Part shown: in pieces, positions 18,746 to 28,240 of the stretch
Position numbering within the stretch: the stretch's first letter is position 1
Layout of the letters: each line of letters opens with the position of its first letter
NCBI GenBank assembly: GCA_024639325.1
Contig: JAHEIO010000006.1
Span: 17,601 to 77,304, forward strand
Origin: Gammaproteobacteria bacterium
Lineage (GTDB): Bacteria > Pseudomonadota > Gammaproteobacteria > Arenicellales > JAANXG01
Reading direction: 5' to 3'
DNA length: 59,704 nucleotides
Made by a program: the position numbers and the translations under genes
Notes under the pieces: generated by a model
Databases searched by the model: none
What the model was told of the DNA's origin: nothing
The model's input: the letters and a program-made list of their open reading frames with translations, nothing else

Positions 18746-20287
18746 TCAGGTCACTTCACTGTTCTGAAAAATGTCCGGTAATTGCCTCAGGGCAACCTTC
18801 CCCAGCGGCGTGCGTGGAAGCTCCTCGACTACGGCATAGCGAGTGATTTGATTGTGGCCCGACACGCGCCTGTTGAACTGTTTGAGAATATCCTTCACCT
18901 TGCCGGTGTTTTCGGGATCTACGGAAAACACCGCGACCGGACGTGCATCCAGTTCGAATACGCCGGACTCTTTGATCTCGGGGTAACGCTCCAGCATGAT
19001 CTCCAGATCCTCCGGGTACACGTTCTTGCCCGCCTCGGTCACGATCAGGCGCTTTGCGCGTCCGGCCAAAACGATCTTCGATCCGTCGACCAGTCTGGCG
19101 AAGTCTCCCGTGTTGAACCAGCCATCCTCCATGACTTCCGCGGTCTGCTTCTGGTCCGCGTAACCGAGCATCAGGTTGGGGCCCCGCACCATCAGAATGC
19201 CGGTGCCGGTTTCGTCCGGGTCCTTGAGTTTTACCTCGACGCCGCCGAGCGGTTCCCCCACGCTGTCCAGCACGTCGTCCGTGCCTCGCTGAACGCTGAC
19301 CGCGGGTGAGGTCTCAGTCAGGCCGTAACCCTGGCGCAGCGGCAAACCTAGTTTACGATAGTAGCGTGCGATCTCCGGATCCAGCCTGGAACCGCCGCTC
19401 ACCCAAGCCTTGATATGCCCGCCGAACTTTCGCCTGATGGGAAAGTTCAGGATACGTCGAAGCGGCATTGGCGAGCAGCGGACAGCCTTGATATAAAACT
19501 GCATCAGCGCACCGGCGTCCTTGAATTTCTTTTCCATGCCGTGCATCACGTTTCGGAACAAGCGGGGTACCGCAATCATGAGCGTGATACGCTCTTCCTC
19601 CAGGGCCGCCAGGACTTCACTGGCCGCCAGCACCCTCGGCAGCACCATGCACGCTCCGCAATGGATCGGCAGCACCATGTCGAAACTCAACCCGAACGCG
19701 TGAGACGTCGGAAGCAATGACAGGAATCGGTCGTCGGATCTGATATCGAGGTCGATGGCCGCACCTGCGAGCACGTTCGACACAATGTTTTTATGTGACA
19801 ACCTGACGAGTTTAGGCCGGCCCGTGCTTCCCGAAGTGTACAGCCGCACGGCTTCGTCGTGCTTACCGGCTGCGGGGCTCTCATCCGTGCTAGCCGCGGC
19901 GTGTTCTCTCAATTGGATAGCTACGGTATTGGCCAATCCGCGATCATCTCCATGATACAGGATGACCCTGGGCGCCAGTGCCTGCACCATGAGCTCGAGC
20001 TCGTCGTCGCTGTTGCCGGCGTGCAAGGGCGCCACGACGGCTCCGATCTTCCAGGTCGCAAACGCGGCGGCCCCCCATTCCGGACCGTTTTCGGACAGTA
20101 TCCCGACATGATCCCCCGCGCGGACTCCCAGTTCTTTGAGTTGCTCGGCCAGGGCTAAGGCCGCGGCCTGAACCTGGGCGTAGGTGAAGATCTCCCGCCG
20201 TCCCCTGGATAGACGGCGGATCCATATCGTATTATCCGGATACCTTTCGAAGGCGGTGTTTACCAGTGTCCAGAGGTTTTCTGTCAT
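18746..20287 (-). CDS. AMP-dependent acyl-CoA/acyl-ACP synthetase
   Basis: 513 residues of the adenylate-forming ligase superfamily, which activate a fatty acid with ATP as an acyl-adenylate and transfer it to CoA or ACP. Visible motifs: the P-loop-like YTSGSTGRPK (150-159), the GYGLTETSP block near 322, the hinge-region TGDFARL near 392 and the C-terminal PLGKVALRQL with the catalytic Lys near 500. It lacks a long insertion, so it is of the compact type. Located directly upstream of a PlsC-family acyltransferase, which suggests an Aas-like two-gene unit. Confidence 0.85.
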   Translation of the reverse strand: MTENLWTLVNTAFERYPDNTIWIRRLSRGRREIFTYAQVQAAALALAEQLKELGVRAGDHVGILSENGPEWGAAAFATWKIGAVVAPLHAGNSDDELELMVQALAPRVILYHGDDRGLANTVAIQLREHAAASTDESPAAGKHDEAVRLYTSGSTGRPKLVRLSHKNIVSNVLAGAAIDLDIRSDDRFLSLLPTSHAFGLSFDMVLPIHCGACMVLPRVLAASEVLAALEEERITLMIAVPRLFRNVMHGMEKKFKDAGALMQFYIKAVRCSPMPLRRILNFPIRRKFGGHIKAWVSGGSRLDPEIARYYRKLGLPLRQGYGLTETSPAVSVQRGTDDVLDSVGEPLGGVEVKLKDPDETGTGILMVRGPNLMLGYADQKQTAEVMEDGWFNTGDFARLVDGSKIVLAGRAKRLIVTEAGKNVYPEDLEIMLERYPEIKESGVFELDARPVAVFSVDPENTGKVKDILKQFNRRVSGHNQITRYAVVEELPRTPLGKVALRQLPDIFQNSEVT

Positions 20288-20445
20288 CGCGTGGTGTGAT
20301 CGAATAATTAGCCCGCCGTGGTTTTACATGAATGACCGTGATCAATCAATTTTTTGTCCCTCCAATCATCCGGGATCCTTGGTGTATTGCTTAGCACGCC
20401 CCTCGATGACACACTTTGCGGTGTAACAGATCGGATTCAGCCGCG

Positions 20446-21288
20446 ATGAGACCACGCTTCAAATTCCCCGATGGATACATTACCACCATTGCAAAACGCG
20501 CTATCGATGAGGACATCGGAAGCGGCGATCTTACCGCGGACCTGATTCCGGATGCCCCGCTTAAGGCGAGGCTGATCAGCCGGGAATCGGCGGTTCTCGC
20601 CGGATCTGATTTTTTCGATGAGGCGTTCCGCCTGCTCGACGGTGGAATCGATGTGCGATGGAATACCGAGGATGGTCGTACGGTCCAGTCCGGAGACGAG
20701 CTCTGTGTCGTGACCGGCCGGGCGCACCCGGTTTTATCCGGGGAACGCAGCGCAATCAACCTTTTGCAAACCCTGTCAGGCACCGCTACCCAAACCCGCC
20801 GGTATGTGGATCTGATCGCGGGTACGAATGCACGCGTGCTGGATACCCGCAAAACCATACCCGGACTGCGTCTGGCGCAAAAATACGCCGTGCTCTGCGG
20901 CGGCGGCCACAACCATCGCATCGGTTTATTCGACGGTATCCTGATCAAGGAGAATCATCTGCGCAGCGAAACCACCATCGAGCAGCTTATAGGTAACGCC
21001 AAACAACGGTCGCGGGACGATTTGCTGATCGAAATCGAGGTCGAAAACCTCACTGAACTTCAGGCCGCTCTGGACGCCGGCGCTCCACGCATCCTGCTCG
21101 ACAATTTTTCCGTGGAGCGCCTTGAACAGGCCGTGGCGCTCACTGCCGGAAGAGCTTTGCTGGAAGCCTCCGGCGGCGTAGACGAAAACACGCTGAGGGC
21201 CATTGCGGAAACCGGTGTCGATTTCATTTCGATCGGAGCGATGACCAAGAATGTCATCGCCACGGATTTTTCACTGCTCGTGGAGTAA
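20446..21288 (+). CDS. nadC: Nicotinate-nucleotide pyrophosphorylase (carboxylating) NadC
   Basis: 280 residues. It converts quinolinate and PRPP to nicotinate mononucleotide in de novo NAD synthesis. Signature blocks: EDIGSGDLTADLIP near the start, SGERSAINLLQTLSGTAT near 100, DTRKTIPGLRLAQKYAV near 138 with the substrate-binding Arg and Lys residues, GGGHNHRIGL near 156, and the barrel-end LEASGGVDENTLR near 240. An in-frame Met 10 codons upstream is less likely, as the family starts near the chosen ATG. Another NAD gene, nadE, lies about 3.3 kb away. Confidence 0.95.
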   Translation: MRPRFKFPDGYITTIAKRAIDEDIGSGDLTADLIPDAPLKARLISRESAVLAGSDFFDEAFRLLDGGIDVRWNTEDGRTVQSGDELCVVTGRAHPVLSGERSAINLLQTLSGTATQTRRYVDLIAGTNARVLDTRKTIPGLRLAQKYAVLCGGGHNHRIGLFDGILIKENHLRSETTIEQLIGNAKQRSRDDLLIEIEVENLTELQAALDAGAPRILLDNFSVERLEQAVALTAGRALLEASGGVDENTLRAIAETGVDFISIGAMTKNVIATDFSLLVE

Positions 21289-21411
21289 CGAGTTCCTGAT
21301 TCGTCCCGTCAAGAAACCGCTGCTGTAGTCGTACCCGCATATGCCGGGATGACGCGGATTCCAAAAAAGTGGTTGTTCTGGATTAGAACCACGGAAGCTA
21401 AAGTATATCTT

Positions 21412-21514
21412 GTCGTTGCGAGCCGACGCCGCGAGCGAAGCGTGGCAGGACGCGGCAATCCAGAAGGTCTTGTAACACAACAGTGCTGGATTGCTTCAGT
21501 TCGTTCGCAGTGAC
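21412..21514. repeat. Dispersed palindromic intergenic repeat, copy at 21.4 kb
   Basis: Starts GTCGTTGCGAGC and ends with the near mirror image GTTCGCAGTGAC; an inner pair AATCCAG and CTGGATT also mirrors. It shares the central GAAGCGTGGCAGGACGCGGC-type stretch with the copy at 32633-32744. It lies in the gap between nadC and the convergent TlpA-like gene; nothing else was seen in that gap (21289-21540). Confidence 0.75.
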
Positions 21515-21540
21515 AAAATGCTGAATTAATCAGGGCTTCG

Positions 21541-22041
21541 CTACTGCTGAGCCGAAATAAATCTCTCCAGATCTTTTGCCGTCAACTCGCCGACGTGCCT
21601 TGCCACGTACTCGCCTTCCGGTGATACGAAAAACGTCGAAGGCAAACCTATCAATGGTTCGAATGGCTCGAGGGGCTGTTCGCCAATACGCAAGATTGGA
21701 TAGCTGATACCGCGCTTGCTTACAAAGTTTTGGACACTGCGTATTTTTGTAGTCTCGTAGTTGATTCCAATGACGGTTGCCCGGTCACCGTACCTCTCCG
21801 AGAACCAGATCAACTCGGGAATTTCCCGGAGGCAGGGCGTGCACCAGGTGGCCCAGAAATTGATTATGACCCAGCGCCCCCGAAAACTGGAAAGCCTGAC
21901 CGGCCGGCCATCCAGATCCGGGAGCGTGAAATCGACCGCTTGCGGCGGTACCGGCTTTTGCGCCCGAACCGGTTGATTCACCGGCACCATAGCCAGGGCG
22001 AAAAGCAGGCACCACGACAGATACATCGTTTTAACCTGCAT
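21541..22041 (-). CDS. Periplasmic thioredoxin-like protein (TlpA/ResA type)
   Basis: 166 residues. An N-terminal signal peptide (about 1-28, ending VRAQ) leads into an AhpC/TSA-TlpA thioredoxin fold: VDFTLPDLDGRPVRLSSFRG at 36-55 and the redox motif WCTPC with Cys67 and Cys70. ResA/TlpA proteins reduce disulfides in the periplasm, often for cytochrome c maturation. The partner is not evident here. The gene follows pgeF at a 37-base distance on the same strand, but the two functions are unrelated. Confidence 0.88.
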   Translation of the reverse strand: MQVKTMYLSWCLLFALAMVPVNQPVRAQKPVPPQAVDFTLPDLDGRPVRLSSFRGRWVIINFWATWCTPCLREIPELIWFSERYGDRATVIGINYETTKIRSVQNFVSKRGISYPILRIGEQPLEPFEPLIGLPSTFFVSPEGEYVARHVGELTAKDLERFISAQQ

Positions 22042-22078
22042 ATTGCGCCAGGGTCCTAATATTCAGTCGCCGCATCAT

Positions 22079-22822
22079 TCACTCCATCCAGATCAATGAC
22101 GCCATACGTCCGCAGGGATTGCTGCGCCGATGAGAAAAAAAGCGCGACGGTGCGGAGTACGTGCAAAGCGACGCATCGTAGCTGCAGGCAGCCCCCTCAA
22201 GTCTCAGCTCGCCCGCCGTCAGCGCATACAGATCCGCCAGACACTTGCCGTTTACGGAGGGTTCGAAGCAGCTCGCTGAGGCCTGTATCGATGATTGGAT
22301 GGTGGCTTTCACATCATTGCCGATCTCAAAGGCACCCGGCCCGATTGCCGGGCCCAGCCAGGCCACTGCCCGTCCATCGCCATTGAACAATCTTGCAGCC
22401 TTCCGAACCAGCCCCTGGGCCAGCCCCCGCCAACCGATATGAAACAGCCCGACACGGGTTCCCGCGGAGTCACATATGAACAACGGCAGACAGTCCGCGG
22501 TCAGAATAACGCACACGGTCCCAGGGACCGTGCTATAGCTGCCATCGGCGTCCTTACCGGGATCGTATCGATCGGCACAGACGATATTGTCGCCGTGAAC
22601 CTGCGTCAGCCAGACCGGTTCGCCGGGCAGGCGAAAATACTCGCCCGCGAGTCTCCGGTTCCGCATGACCGCGTTGTCGTCGTCTCCGACGTGCCCGCCA
22701 AGATTGAACGAACGGAATGGACCGACGCTGACACCGTTGCCTCGCGTGGTGGTAATCGCGCGAACATTGGACGGCGCCGCCCACTTTGCGGTGATCACGT
22801 CAATCTCCACGGGTTCGTTCAC
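22079..22822 (-). CDS. pgeF: Purine nucleoside phosphorylase / laccase-domain protein PgeF (YfiH)
   Basis: 247 residues with a GTG start. Family motifs with the metal-binding residues are present: WLTQVHGD near 73, TADCLPLF near 111, HIGWRGLAQG near 127 and LGPAIGP near 158. The family edits peptidoglycan precursors in E. coli (PgeF) and has purine nucleoside phosphorylase activity in several bacteria. It overlaps rluD by 23 bases. The rluD-pgeF pair is the usual gammaproteobacterial arrangement and is often followed by clpB; here clpB is about 4 kb away on the same strand. Confidence 0.92.
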   Translation of the reverse strand: MNEPVEIDVITAKWAAPSNVRAITTTRGNGVSVGPFRSFNLGGHVGDDDNAVMRNRRLAGEYFRLPGEPVWLTQVHGDNIVCADRYDPGKDADGSYSTVPGTVCVILTADCLPLFICDSAGTRVGLFHIGWRGLAQGLVRKAARLFNGDGRAVAWLGPAIGPGAFEIGNDVKATIQSSIQASASCFEPSVNGKCLADLYALTAGELRLEGAACSYDASLCTYSAPSRFFSHRRSNPCGRMASLIWME

Positions 22823-23768
22823 TGTCGGTTGCGAGCACTTCGCACAAAGCCATCATATCGAACGGCAATGGTGCCTCCCAAGCCATCGTTGTACCGGTGC
22901 CGGGATGGATCAAACGCAATTTCCAGGCATGCAGCGCCTGCCGATTGAATCGCCGCAACACGTCTCTTAGATCGTCCATAGCATCAGGGGGAAACCGGCT
23001 GCGTCCACCATACACGGGGTCGCCGACAAGCGGAAACCCGATATGCCGCATATGGACACGGATCTGGTGAGTCCGCCCGGATTCGAGTTTACAGCGCAAA
23101 AGCGTGTGGACGCGGTAGCGTCTCTCGACACGAAAGTGTGTGACAGCGGGCTTGCCACCGGAGACCACCGCCATACGACGCCGGTCGTGACGATCACGCC
23201 CGACGGGCTCGTCGATCGTGCCGCCGGACACGGGAACACCCTGAACCACGGCAAGGTAGGTTCTTCCCAGGCTGCGTTTTGCCAGTTGATCGATCAGAGC
23301 CAGACGGGCAGCTTCCGTGCGTGCCACTACCATGAGTCCGGTCGTGTCCTTGTCGAGTCGGTGCACGATCCCGGCACGCGGCAGGACGGACAGGCTGCTG
23401 TCGTGGTGCAGCAGTCCGTTTACCAGGGTATTGCGAGGGTTTCCCGCACCGGGGTGTACCACCAGTCCGGCCGGTTTGTTGACCACGATCAGGTGCTCGT
23501 CCTCATGGACAAGGGTCAGAGCGACGGGCTCGGGCCGCCATACGACGGACTGGATTTCCGGGACCACCACTTCTACCCGCTCTCCGCCCTGGACGCGGTC
23601 GCGCTGGGAGGGAATTTCGTCGTCCACGACGATCAGTCCCTGCTTCAGCCATTTCTGAATGGCGCTCCTTGAATAGCCGGGGAACAAAGCGGCAAGCGCC
23701 CGGTCCATCCGCATTCCCTCGCAGGTCGGCGGAATCTCGCATTTCAGGTGCTTTTCGTCAGCCTGCAT
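22800..23768 (-). CDS. rluD: 23S rRNA pseudouridine synthase RluD
   Basis: 322 residues from the ATG at 23768; a GTG six codons upstream is also possible. It isomerises U1911, U1915 and U1917 of 23S rRNA helix 69 in E. coli. The N-terminal S4 domain (RMDRALAALFPGYSRSAIQKW) is followed by the RluA-family catalytic domain with HRLDKDTTGLMVVA (catalytic Asp near 140) and the RTHQIRVHM block near 235. Divergently oriented to bamD, as in many gammaproteobacteria. Confidence 0.94.
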   Translation of the reverse strand: MQADEKHLKCEIPPTCEGMRMDRALAALFPGYSRSAIQKWLKQGLIVVDDEIPSQRDRVQGGERVEVVVPEIQSVVWRPEPVALTLVHEDEHLIVVNKPAGLVVHPGAGNPRNTLVNGLLHHDSSLSVLPRAGIVHRLDKDTTGLMVVARTEAARLALIDQLAKRSLGRTYLAVVQGVPVSGGTIDEPVGRDRHDRRRMAVVSGGKPAVTHFRVERRYRVHTLLRCKLESGRTHQIRVHMRHIGFPLVGDPVYGGRSRFPPDAMDDLRDVLRRFNRQALHAWKLRLIHPGTGTTMAWEAPLPFDMMALCEVLATDSERTRGD

Positions 23769-23828
23769 GGTGTCACAACGCTTCACGGCAACGGTTGTTC
23801 GGGTTATATTTTTGATTCCGGTAAATCA

Positions 23829-24629
23829 ATGAAACTTATCATGCGTTCATTCAAAGCCCTTATTATCCTGTTCCTGGCCTCAACCCTGACGGTGGGCTGC
23901 GCGAAATTATTCAAACCAAAGACCGAAGACTGGACCGCCGAGCAATTTTACGACGAAGCCAAGAAAAAACTCGACGACGACAAGTGGGCGGATGCGATCG
24001 AACTTTACCAGCAACTCGAGGCCCGGTACCCCTACGGCAAGTTCTCGGAACAGGCCCAGCTGGAAATCACCTACGCGTACTACAAGAACAATGATGAAGC
24101 CCAGGCTATTGCTGCAGCGGATCGGTTCATACGCCTTCACCCGACGCACCCGAGCGTCGACTACGCCTATTATCTCAAAGGCCTGACCAATTTTGCGGAA
24201 AACAAGACCATCACGGACAAGCTGCTCGGCGGCAAGGATTTCTCCGACCGCGATCCAAAGGCGGCGGTATCGTCCTATCAGGCATTCGACCAGCTGATTA
24301 CGCGATTTCCCGAAAGCCGCTACTACAACGACTCGGTCGTTCGTATGAACAAGCTCTCGGGTTACCTGGCCCGGCACGATCTGTTGGTTGCCGAATATTA
24401 CCTGCGCCGCGGCGCCTATGTGGCGGTCGTCAACCGCTGCAAATACGTGCTCGAAAATCATCAGAACAGCAGCGCCGTGGAAGACGCCCTGGGGCTGATG
24501 ATGGTGGCCTATGACCGCATGGGGATGACGGAACTGGCGGTCGACACCAAACGGATAATGGAGTTGAACTATCCTGACAGCCTTTTTCTGACCAATACGA
24601 AAAGAGCGCTCGCGAGCATCAGAAAATAG
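23829..24629 (+). CDS. bamD: Outer membrane assembly lipoprotein BamD
   Basis: 266 residues. Essential lipoprotein of the BAM complex that inserts beta-barrel proteins into the outer membrane. The lipoprotein signal ends in LTVGC with Cys24. TPR-type repeats fill the mature part, for example the ADAIELYQQLEARYPYGKF block near 57 and DRFIRLHPTHPSVDYAYYLKG near 98, as in ComL/YfiO. The ATG at 23829 gives the proper signal peptide; an open frame upstream lies in the rluD promoter region. Its end overlaps the convergent nadE stop by 11 bases. Confidence 0.95.
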   Translation: MKLIMRSFKALIILFLASTLTVGCAKLFKPKTEDWTAEQFYDEAKKKLDDDKWADAIELYQQLEARYPYGKFSEQAQLEITYAYYKNNDEAQAIAAADRFIRLHPTHPSVDYAYYLKGLTNFAENKTITDKLLGGKDFSDRDPKAAVSSYQAFDQLITRFPESRYYNDSVVRMNKLSGYLARHDLLVAEYYLRRGAYVAVVNRCKYVLENHQNSSAVEDALGLMMVAYDRMGMTELAVDTKRIMELNYPDSLFLTNTKRALASIRK

Positions 24630-26256
24630 GGGTGCCCTTGTAACCGGAGGTGATCGGATAACGCCGGTCCCGACCGAATGCACGCTTGGTGATACGCACG
24701 CCCGGCGGAGCCTGGCGCCGTTTGTACTCGTTCACATCCACCATCCTGGCCACGCGGTATACCACCTCCGGCTCGAATCCCGCGGCAATGATCTCCCCGG
24801 GGCTTTGATCGAGCTCGATGTACCGCTCGAGAATCGGATCCAGAATTGCATAGTCCGGCAGACTGTCCACGTCCTTCTGGTCGGGCCTGAGCTCCGCGGA
24901 GGGAGGCCGCGTCAAGACGCGTTCGGGGATGACCGGATCGATCGAATTACGATAGCGTGCGAGACGATAGACCAGGGTCTTGGGCACGTCCTTGATGACG
25001 GCGAAACCTCCGGCCATGTCGCCGTACAAGGTGGCGTAACCCACCGCCATCTCGCTCTTGTTGCCCGTGGTCAGGACCATCCGCGAAAATTTGTTGGATA
25101 TCGCCATCAGAATCACGCCGCGGCAGCGTGCCTGCAGGTTTTCTTCCGTCTCGTCCTTGGCCTGGCCCTTGAACAGCTCTCCAAGGCCGTCCAGAAAACT
25201 CTTGAACATCGGTTCGATCGGGATGATGTGGTAGTCGATCCCTAGGCTGTCGGCCTGGCGGCGTGCATCCTCGAGACTCATGTCCGCGGTATAGCGCGAC
25301 GGCATCATCACCGCCGTGACCCTGTCCGGTCCCAGGGCGTCGGCGGCGATCGCCAGGGTCAGCGCCGAATCTATGCCACCGGACAATCCCACCACCACTC
25401 CCGCGGTAAATCCGTTCTTGTTGACGTAGTCGTGCACGCCGAGCACCAGCGCCTGGTAGGCACTTTCGACCACGTCGCGCGTACTCTCGATCCCGGCTTT
25501 GCGCGGCACCGGATCGGGATCGAGATCGAACTCCGAGACCAGCACCTGCTCCTTGAAATATCTGCCCCGCTGGGTCAATGTGCCCGCGGCATCCACCACG
25601 AACGATGCCCCATCGAACACCAGTTCGTCTTGCAGTCCGACCTGGTTGACATACACGATGGGCACCCCAAGGGTTCGCGCGCGTTCCGAAACCACCGGGA
25701 GGCGCTGCTCAGCGCGGTCGACTTCATCGATATGATATGGGGACGCGTTGATGTTGATCACCAGCCGGGCGCCGGCTTCCACGCTCTGCTCGACCGGGCC
25801 ATGCCGCCATATGTCCTCGCATATGGTCAGCCCCACGCGGACCCCCTCGAATTCGACGACGCCCGCCTCCTCGCCCGCCTCGAAATAACGCTTCTCGTCG
25901 AACACGCTGTAATTGGGAAGGTCCTGTTTGTAATAGCTGCCAAGCACGGTGCCTTCCAGGACGAACGACGCGGCGTTGTACAGCTTTTCGTCTTGCCGGT
26001 GGGGGTGACCCAGTATCATGGCGATCCCGTCTACACTGCGCATGACCTGGTCGAGTGCCTGCATCGAATCATCGATGAAATCCCGCCGTAGCAGAAGATC
26101 TTCGGGCGGATAGCCGGTAATGCATAGTTCGGGATAGACGATAAGCGAGCAACCCATTTTTCGTGCCGTCACAGCGGCATCCACGATTTGGGCGGCGTTA
26201 CCCTTCAGATCTCCCACGGTCGGGTTGATTTGAGCGAGCGCAATAGAAATTGTCAT
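24619..26256 (-). CDS. nadE: Glutamine-dependent NAD+ synthetase NadE
   Basis: 545 residues. The N-terminal nitrilase-like glutaminase domain releases ammonia; the C-terminal synthetase domain amidates deamido-NAD with ATP. The glutaminase catalytic triad is visible as Glu in YPELCITGYPPEDLL near 45, Lys in YYKQDLPNY near 112 and Cys in LTICEDIW near 150. The synthetase P-loop VGLSGGIDSALT lies near 291. The ATG at 26256 is preferred over a TTG two codons upstream. It converges on bamD with an 11-base overlap. Confidence 0.95.
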   Translation of the reverse strand: MTISIALAQINPTVGDLKGNAAQIVDAAVTARKMGCSLIVYPELCITGYPPEDLLLRRDFIDDSMQALDQVMRSVDGIAMILGHPHRQDEKLYNAASFVLEGTVLGSYYKQDLPNYSVFDEKRYFEAGEEAGVVEFEGVRVGLTICEDIWRHGPVEQSVEAGARLVININASPYHIDEVDRAEQRLPVVSERARTLGVPIVYVNQVGLQDELVFDGASFVVDAAGTLTQRGRYFKEQVLVSEFDLDPDPVPRKAGIESTRDVVESAYQALVLGVHDYVNKNGFTAGVVVGLSGGIDSALTLAIAADALGPDRVTAVMMPSRYTADMSLEDARRQADSLGIDYHIIPIEPMFKSFLDGLGELFKGQAKDETEENLQARCRGVILMAISNKFSRMVLTTGNKSEMAVGYATLYGDMAGGFAVIKDVPKTLVYRLARYRNSIDPVIPERVLTRPPSAELRPDQKDVDSLPDYAILDPILERYIELDQSPGEIIAAGFEPEVVYRVARMVDVNEYKRRQAPPGVRITKRAFGRDRRYPITSGYKGTPIF

Positions 26257-26349
26257 AAACAAACTTATGAGTTTAATGTCACAAAGTGTTCGATGGCTTC
26301 GAACGCGACTTATGCATTCCCCAGCTCCAATCCAGAGTAAACTGGGGCA

Positions 26350-27492
26350 ATGAAATTAAGCATCGCCCGCCGCATAGACGAGATCGAATCGGCACACTGG
26401 AACCATCTTGTCCATAACGGCAACCCGTTTCTGAGCCACGAATTTCTGCATGGTCTGGAAGTCAGCGGAAGCGTTGGCAAGGACACTGGCTGGGAAGCTT
26501 ATCACCTCGCACTATTCGATGACACATATGATCGTTCGCTCCCCGTGGCCGCCGCTCCCCTGTACCTGAAGTACCACTCGTGGGGTGAGTACGTGTTCGA
26601 CTGGGCATGGGCCGATGCCTACCATCGAGCGGGGCTCGAGTATTACCCCAAGCTTTTATGTGGAATACCTTTTACACCAGTCACCGGCCCAAGGCTTCTG
26701 GTCGACCCGAGCCACCCGCAACCCGGCAGGCTGCGCGAGGCGCTGGCGTCGTCAATGGTAAAGCTTGCCGATGACAGCGGCGTATCGTCGCTGCATGTCC
26801 TTTTCACAAATGAGCAGGACAATCAAGCACTGACACGGTCGGGCCTGATGCGCCGCACCGGCAACCAGTTTCACTGGCGCAACAGGAATTTCGAAAACTT
26901 CGACCATTACCTCGCATCGTTCACCGCCGCCAAACGGAAAAAGATCCGGCGGGAAAGGCGCCGCATCGAGGAATCCGGGATCCGCATGGAGGTGTTGACA
27001 GGCCCGGAGCTCACGCCGGCACACTGGCATGCCATGTACCGCTTTTATAGAATCACCGTGCAGAGCCACGGCGCATATCCGTATCTGAACCGCGAATTTT
27101 TTGAATATCTGCAGACCCGCATGGCTGATCGCGTGGTACTGGTGTTGGCAAGGGACGGCGCGCGCTATATCGGCGGCGCTCTCAACATTGCCGGTGGCGA
27201 TGCAATGTACGGCCGCTATTGGGGTGCCGACGAGTACTATGACGGGCTGCATTTCGAAGCCTGTTACTACCAGCCGATCGAGTATTGCATCCGCAATCGC
27301 CTGGCCCGCTTCGAAGCCGGCGCCCAGGGTGAGCACAAGCTCAGCCGCGGATTGCTGCCGATAACGACATCCTCCGCGCACTGGCTCAAAGATGCTCGTT
27401 TCAGGCACGCGATTGCGGACTTTCTGCACGCTGAAAGCGAACAGGTCGAACGCTATAACGAGGCATTGCGCGGTCACGCGCCGTTCAAGTGA
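26350..27492 (+). CDS. FemAB-like acyltransferase fold protein (PF04339/DUF482 type)
   Basis: 380 residues. The pattern fits the peptidogalycan-biosynthesis/FemAB_like family with two GNAT folds: NPFLSHEFLHGLE near 27, PLYLKYHSWGEYVFDWAWADAY near 70, KRKKIRRERRR near 195 and the C-terminal GRYWGADEYYDGLHFEACYYQPIEYCI near 290 with GAQGEHKLSRGL near 320. Biochemical activity in this family is not established. It is transcribed toward aat, 41 bases downstream. Confidence 0.87.
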   Translation: MKLSIARRIDEIESAHWNHLVHNGNPFLSHEFLHGLEVSGSVGKDTGWEAYHLALFDDTYDRSLPVAAAPLYLKYHSWGEYVFDWAWADAYHRAGLEYYPKLLCGIPFTPVTGPRLLVDPSHPQPGRLREALASSMVKLADDSGVSSLHVLFTNEQDNQALTRSGLMRRTGNQFHWRNRNFENFDHYLASFTAAKRKKIRRERRRIEESGIRMEVLTGPELTPAHWHAMYRFYRITVQSHGAYPYLNREFFEYLQTRMADRVVLVLARDGARYIGGALNIAGGDAMYGRYWGADEYYDGLHFEACYYQPIEYCIRNRLARFEAGAQGEHKLSRGLLPITTSSAHWLKDARFRHAIADFLHAESEQVERYNEALRGHAPFK

Positions 27493-27532
27493 GGTTGCGC
27501 GTGGCGCAAGTCTGTTTCAAACTATAAAAATA

Positions 27533-28240
27533 ATGTACCTACTGTCTTCACACGCGGCAACGTCAATGTTTCCACCGGTAGAACAGGCTACTCCCGAGGG
27601 CCTCCTGGCCATCGGGGGCGACCTGTCCAGCGAGCGGCTGCTGGAGGCGTATCGTCGCGGGATCTTTCCCTGGTACAGTTCGGGCCAGCCGATCCTGTGG
27701 TGGTCGCCGGACCCGCGGGCGGTTCTGTACCTGGACCGATTCAAGGTGTCTCGAAGCCTTAAAAAGCGGATGCGAAGGAATTCCTACGACGTGACGCTGG
27801 ACACGTGCTTCAGGGAAGTGGTTACCGCCTGCGCCGCGCCGCGTCAGAAGGACCCTGTTGCAGGCACCTGGATCACACGTGAAATGGCCGGGGCGTATCA
27901 CAAACTGCACGTAATGGGTTACGCACACTCCGTCGAGACCTGGCACGACGGTCAACTCGTCGGTGGACTCTACGGGATTGCCCTTGGCCGCGGCTTTTTC
28001 GGGGAGAGTATGTTCAGCAAAATGAGCGATGCATCAAAGGTTGCCCTGGCTACACTGGTCGACCATCTGAAGAAACGGGGATACCTGTTCGTGGATTGCC
28101 AGCTCCCATCACCGCACATCCTGAGTCTGGGTGCGGTCGAGATACCTCGATCCCGTTTTTTGCAGGAACTCGGCGACGCGCTCAAGACACCGGACCGGAT
28201 CGGCCGGTGGACGCATGGCAATGCTGAATTTCAGGGATGA
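27533..28240 (+). CDS. aat: Leucyl/phenylalanyl-tRNA-protein transferase
   Basis: 235 residues. It adds Leu or Phe from charged tRNA to proteins with N-terminal Lys or Arg, marking them for ClpAP. Family blocks: FPPVEQATPEGLLAIGGDLS near 14, YRRGIFPWYSSGQPILWWSPDPR near 40, WITREM near 110, HSVETWHDGQLVGGLYGIALG near 126 and the C-terminal DCQLPSPHILSLGA near 185. The start ATG lies after a weak AT-rich leader. The bpt gene begins inside its stop codon. Confidence 0.95.
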   Translation: MYLLSSHAATSMFPPVEQATPEGLLAIGGDLSSERLLEAYRRGIFPWYSSGQPILWWSPDPRAVLYLDRFKVSRSLKKRMRRNSYDVTLDTCFREVVTACAAPRQKDPVAGTWITREMAGAYHKLHVMGYAHSVETWHDGQLVGGLYGIALGRGFFGESMFSKMSDASKVALATLVDHLKKRGYLFVDCQLPSPHILSLGAVEIPRSRFLQELGDALKTPDRIGRWTHGNAEFQG

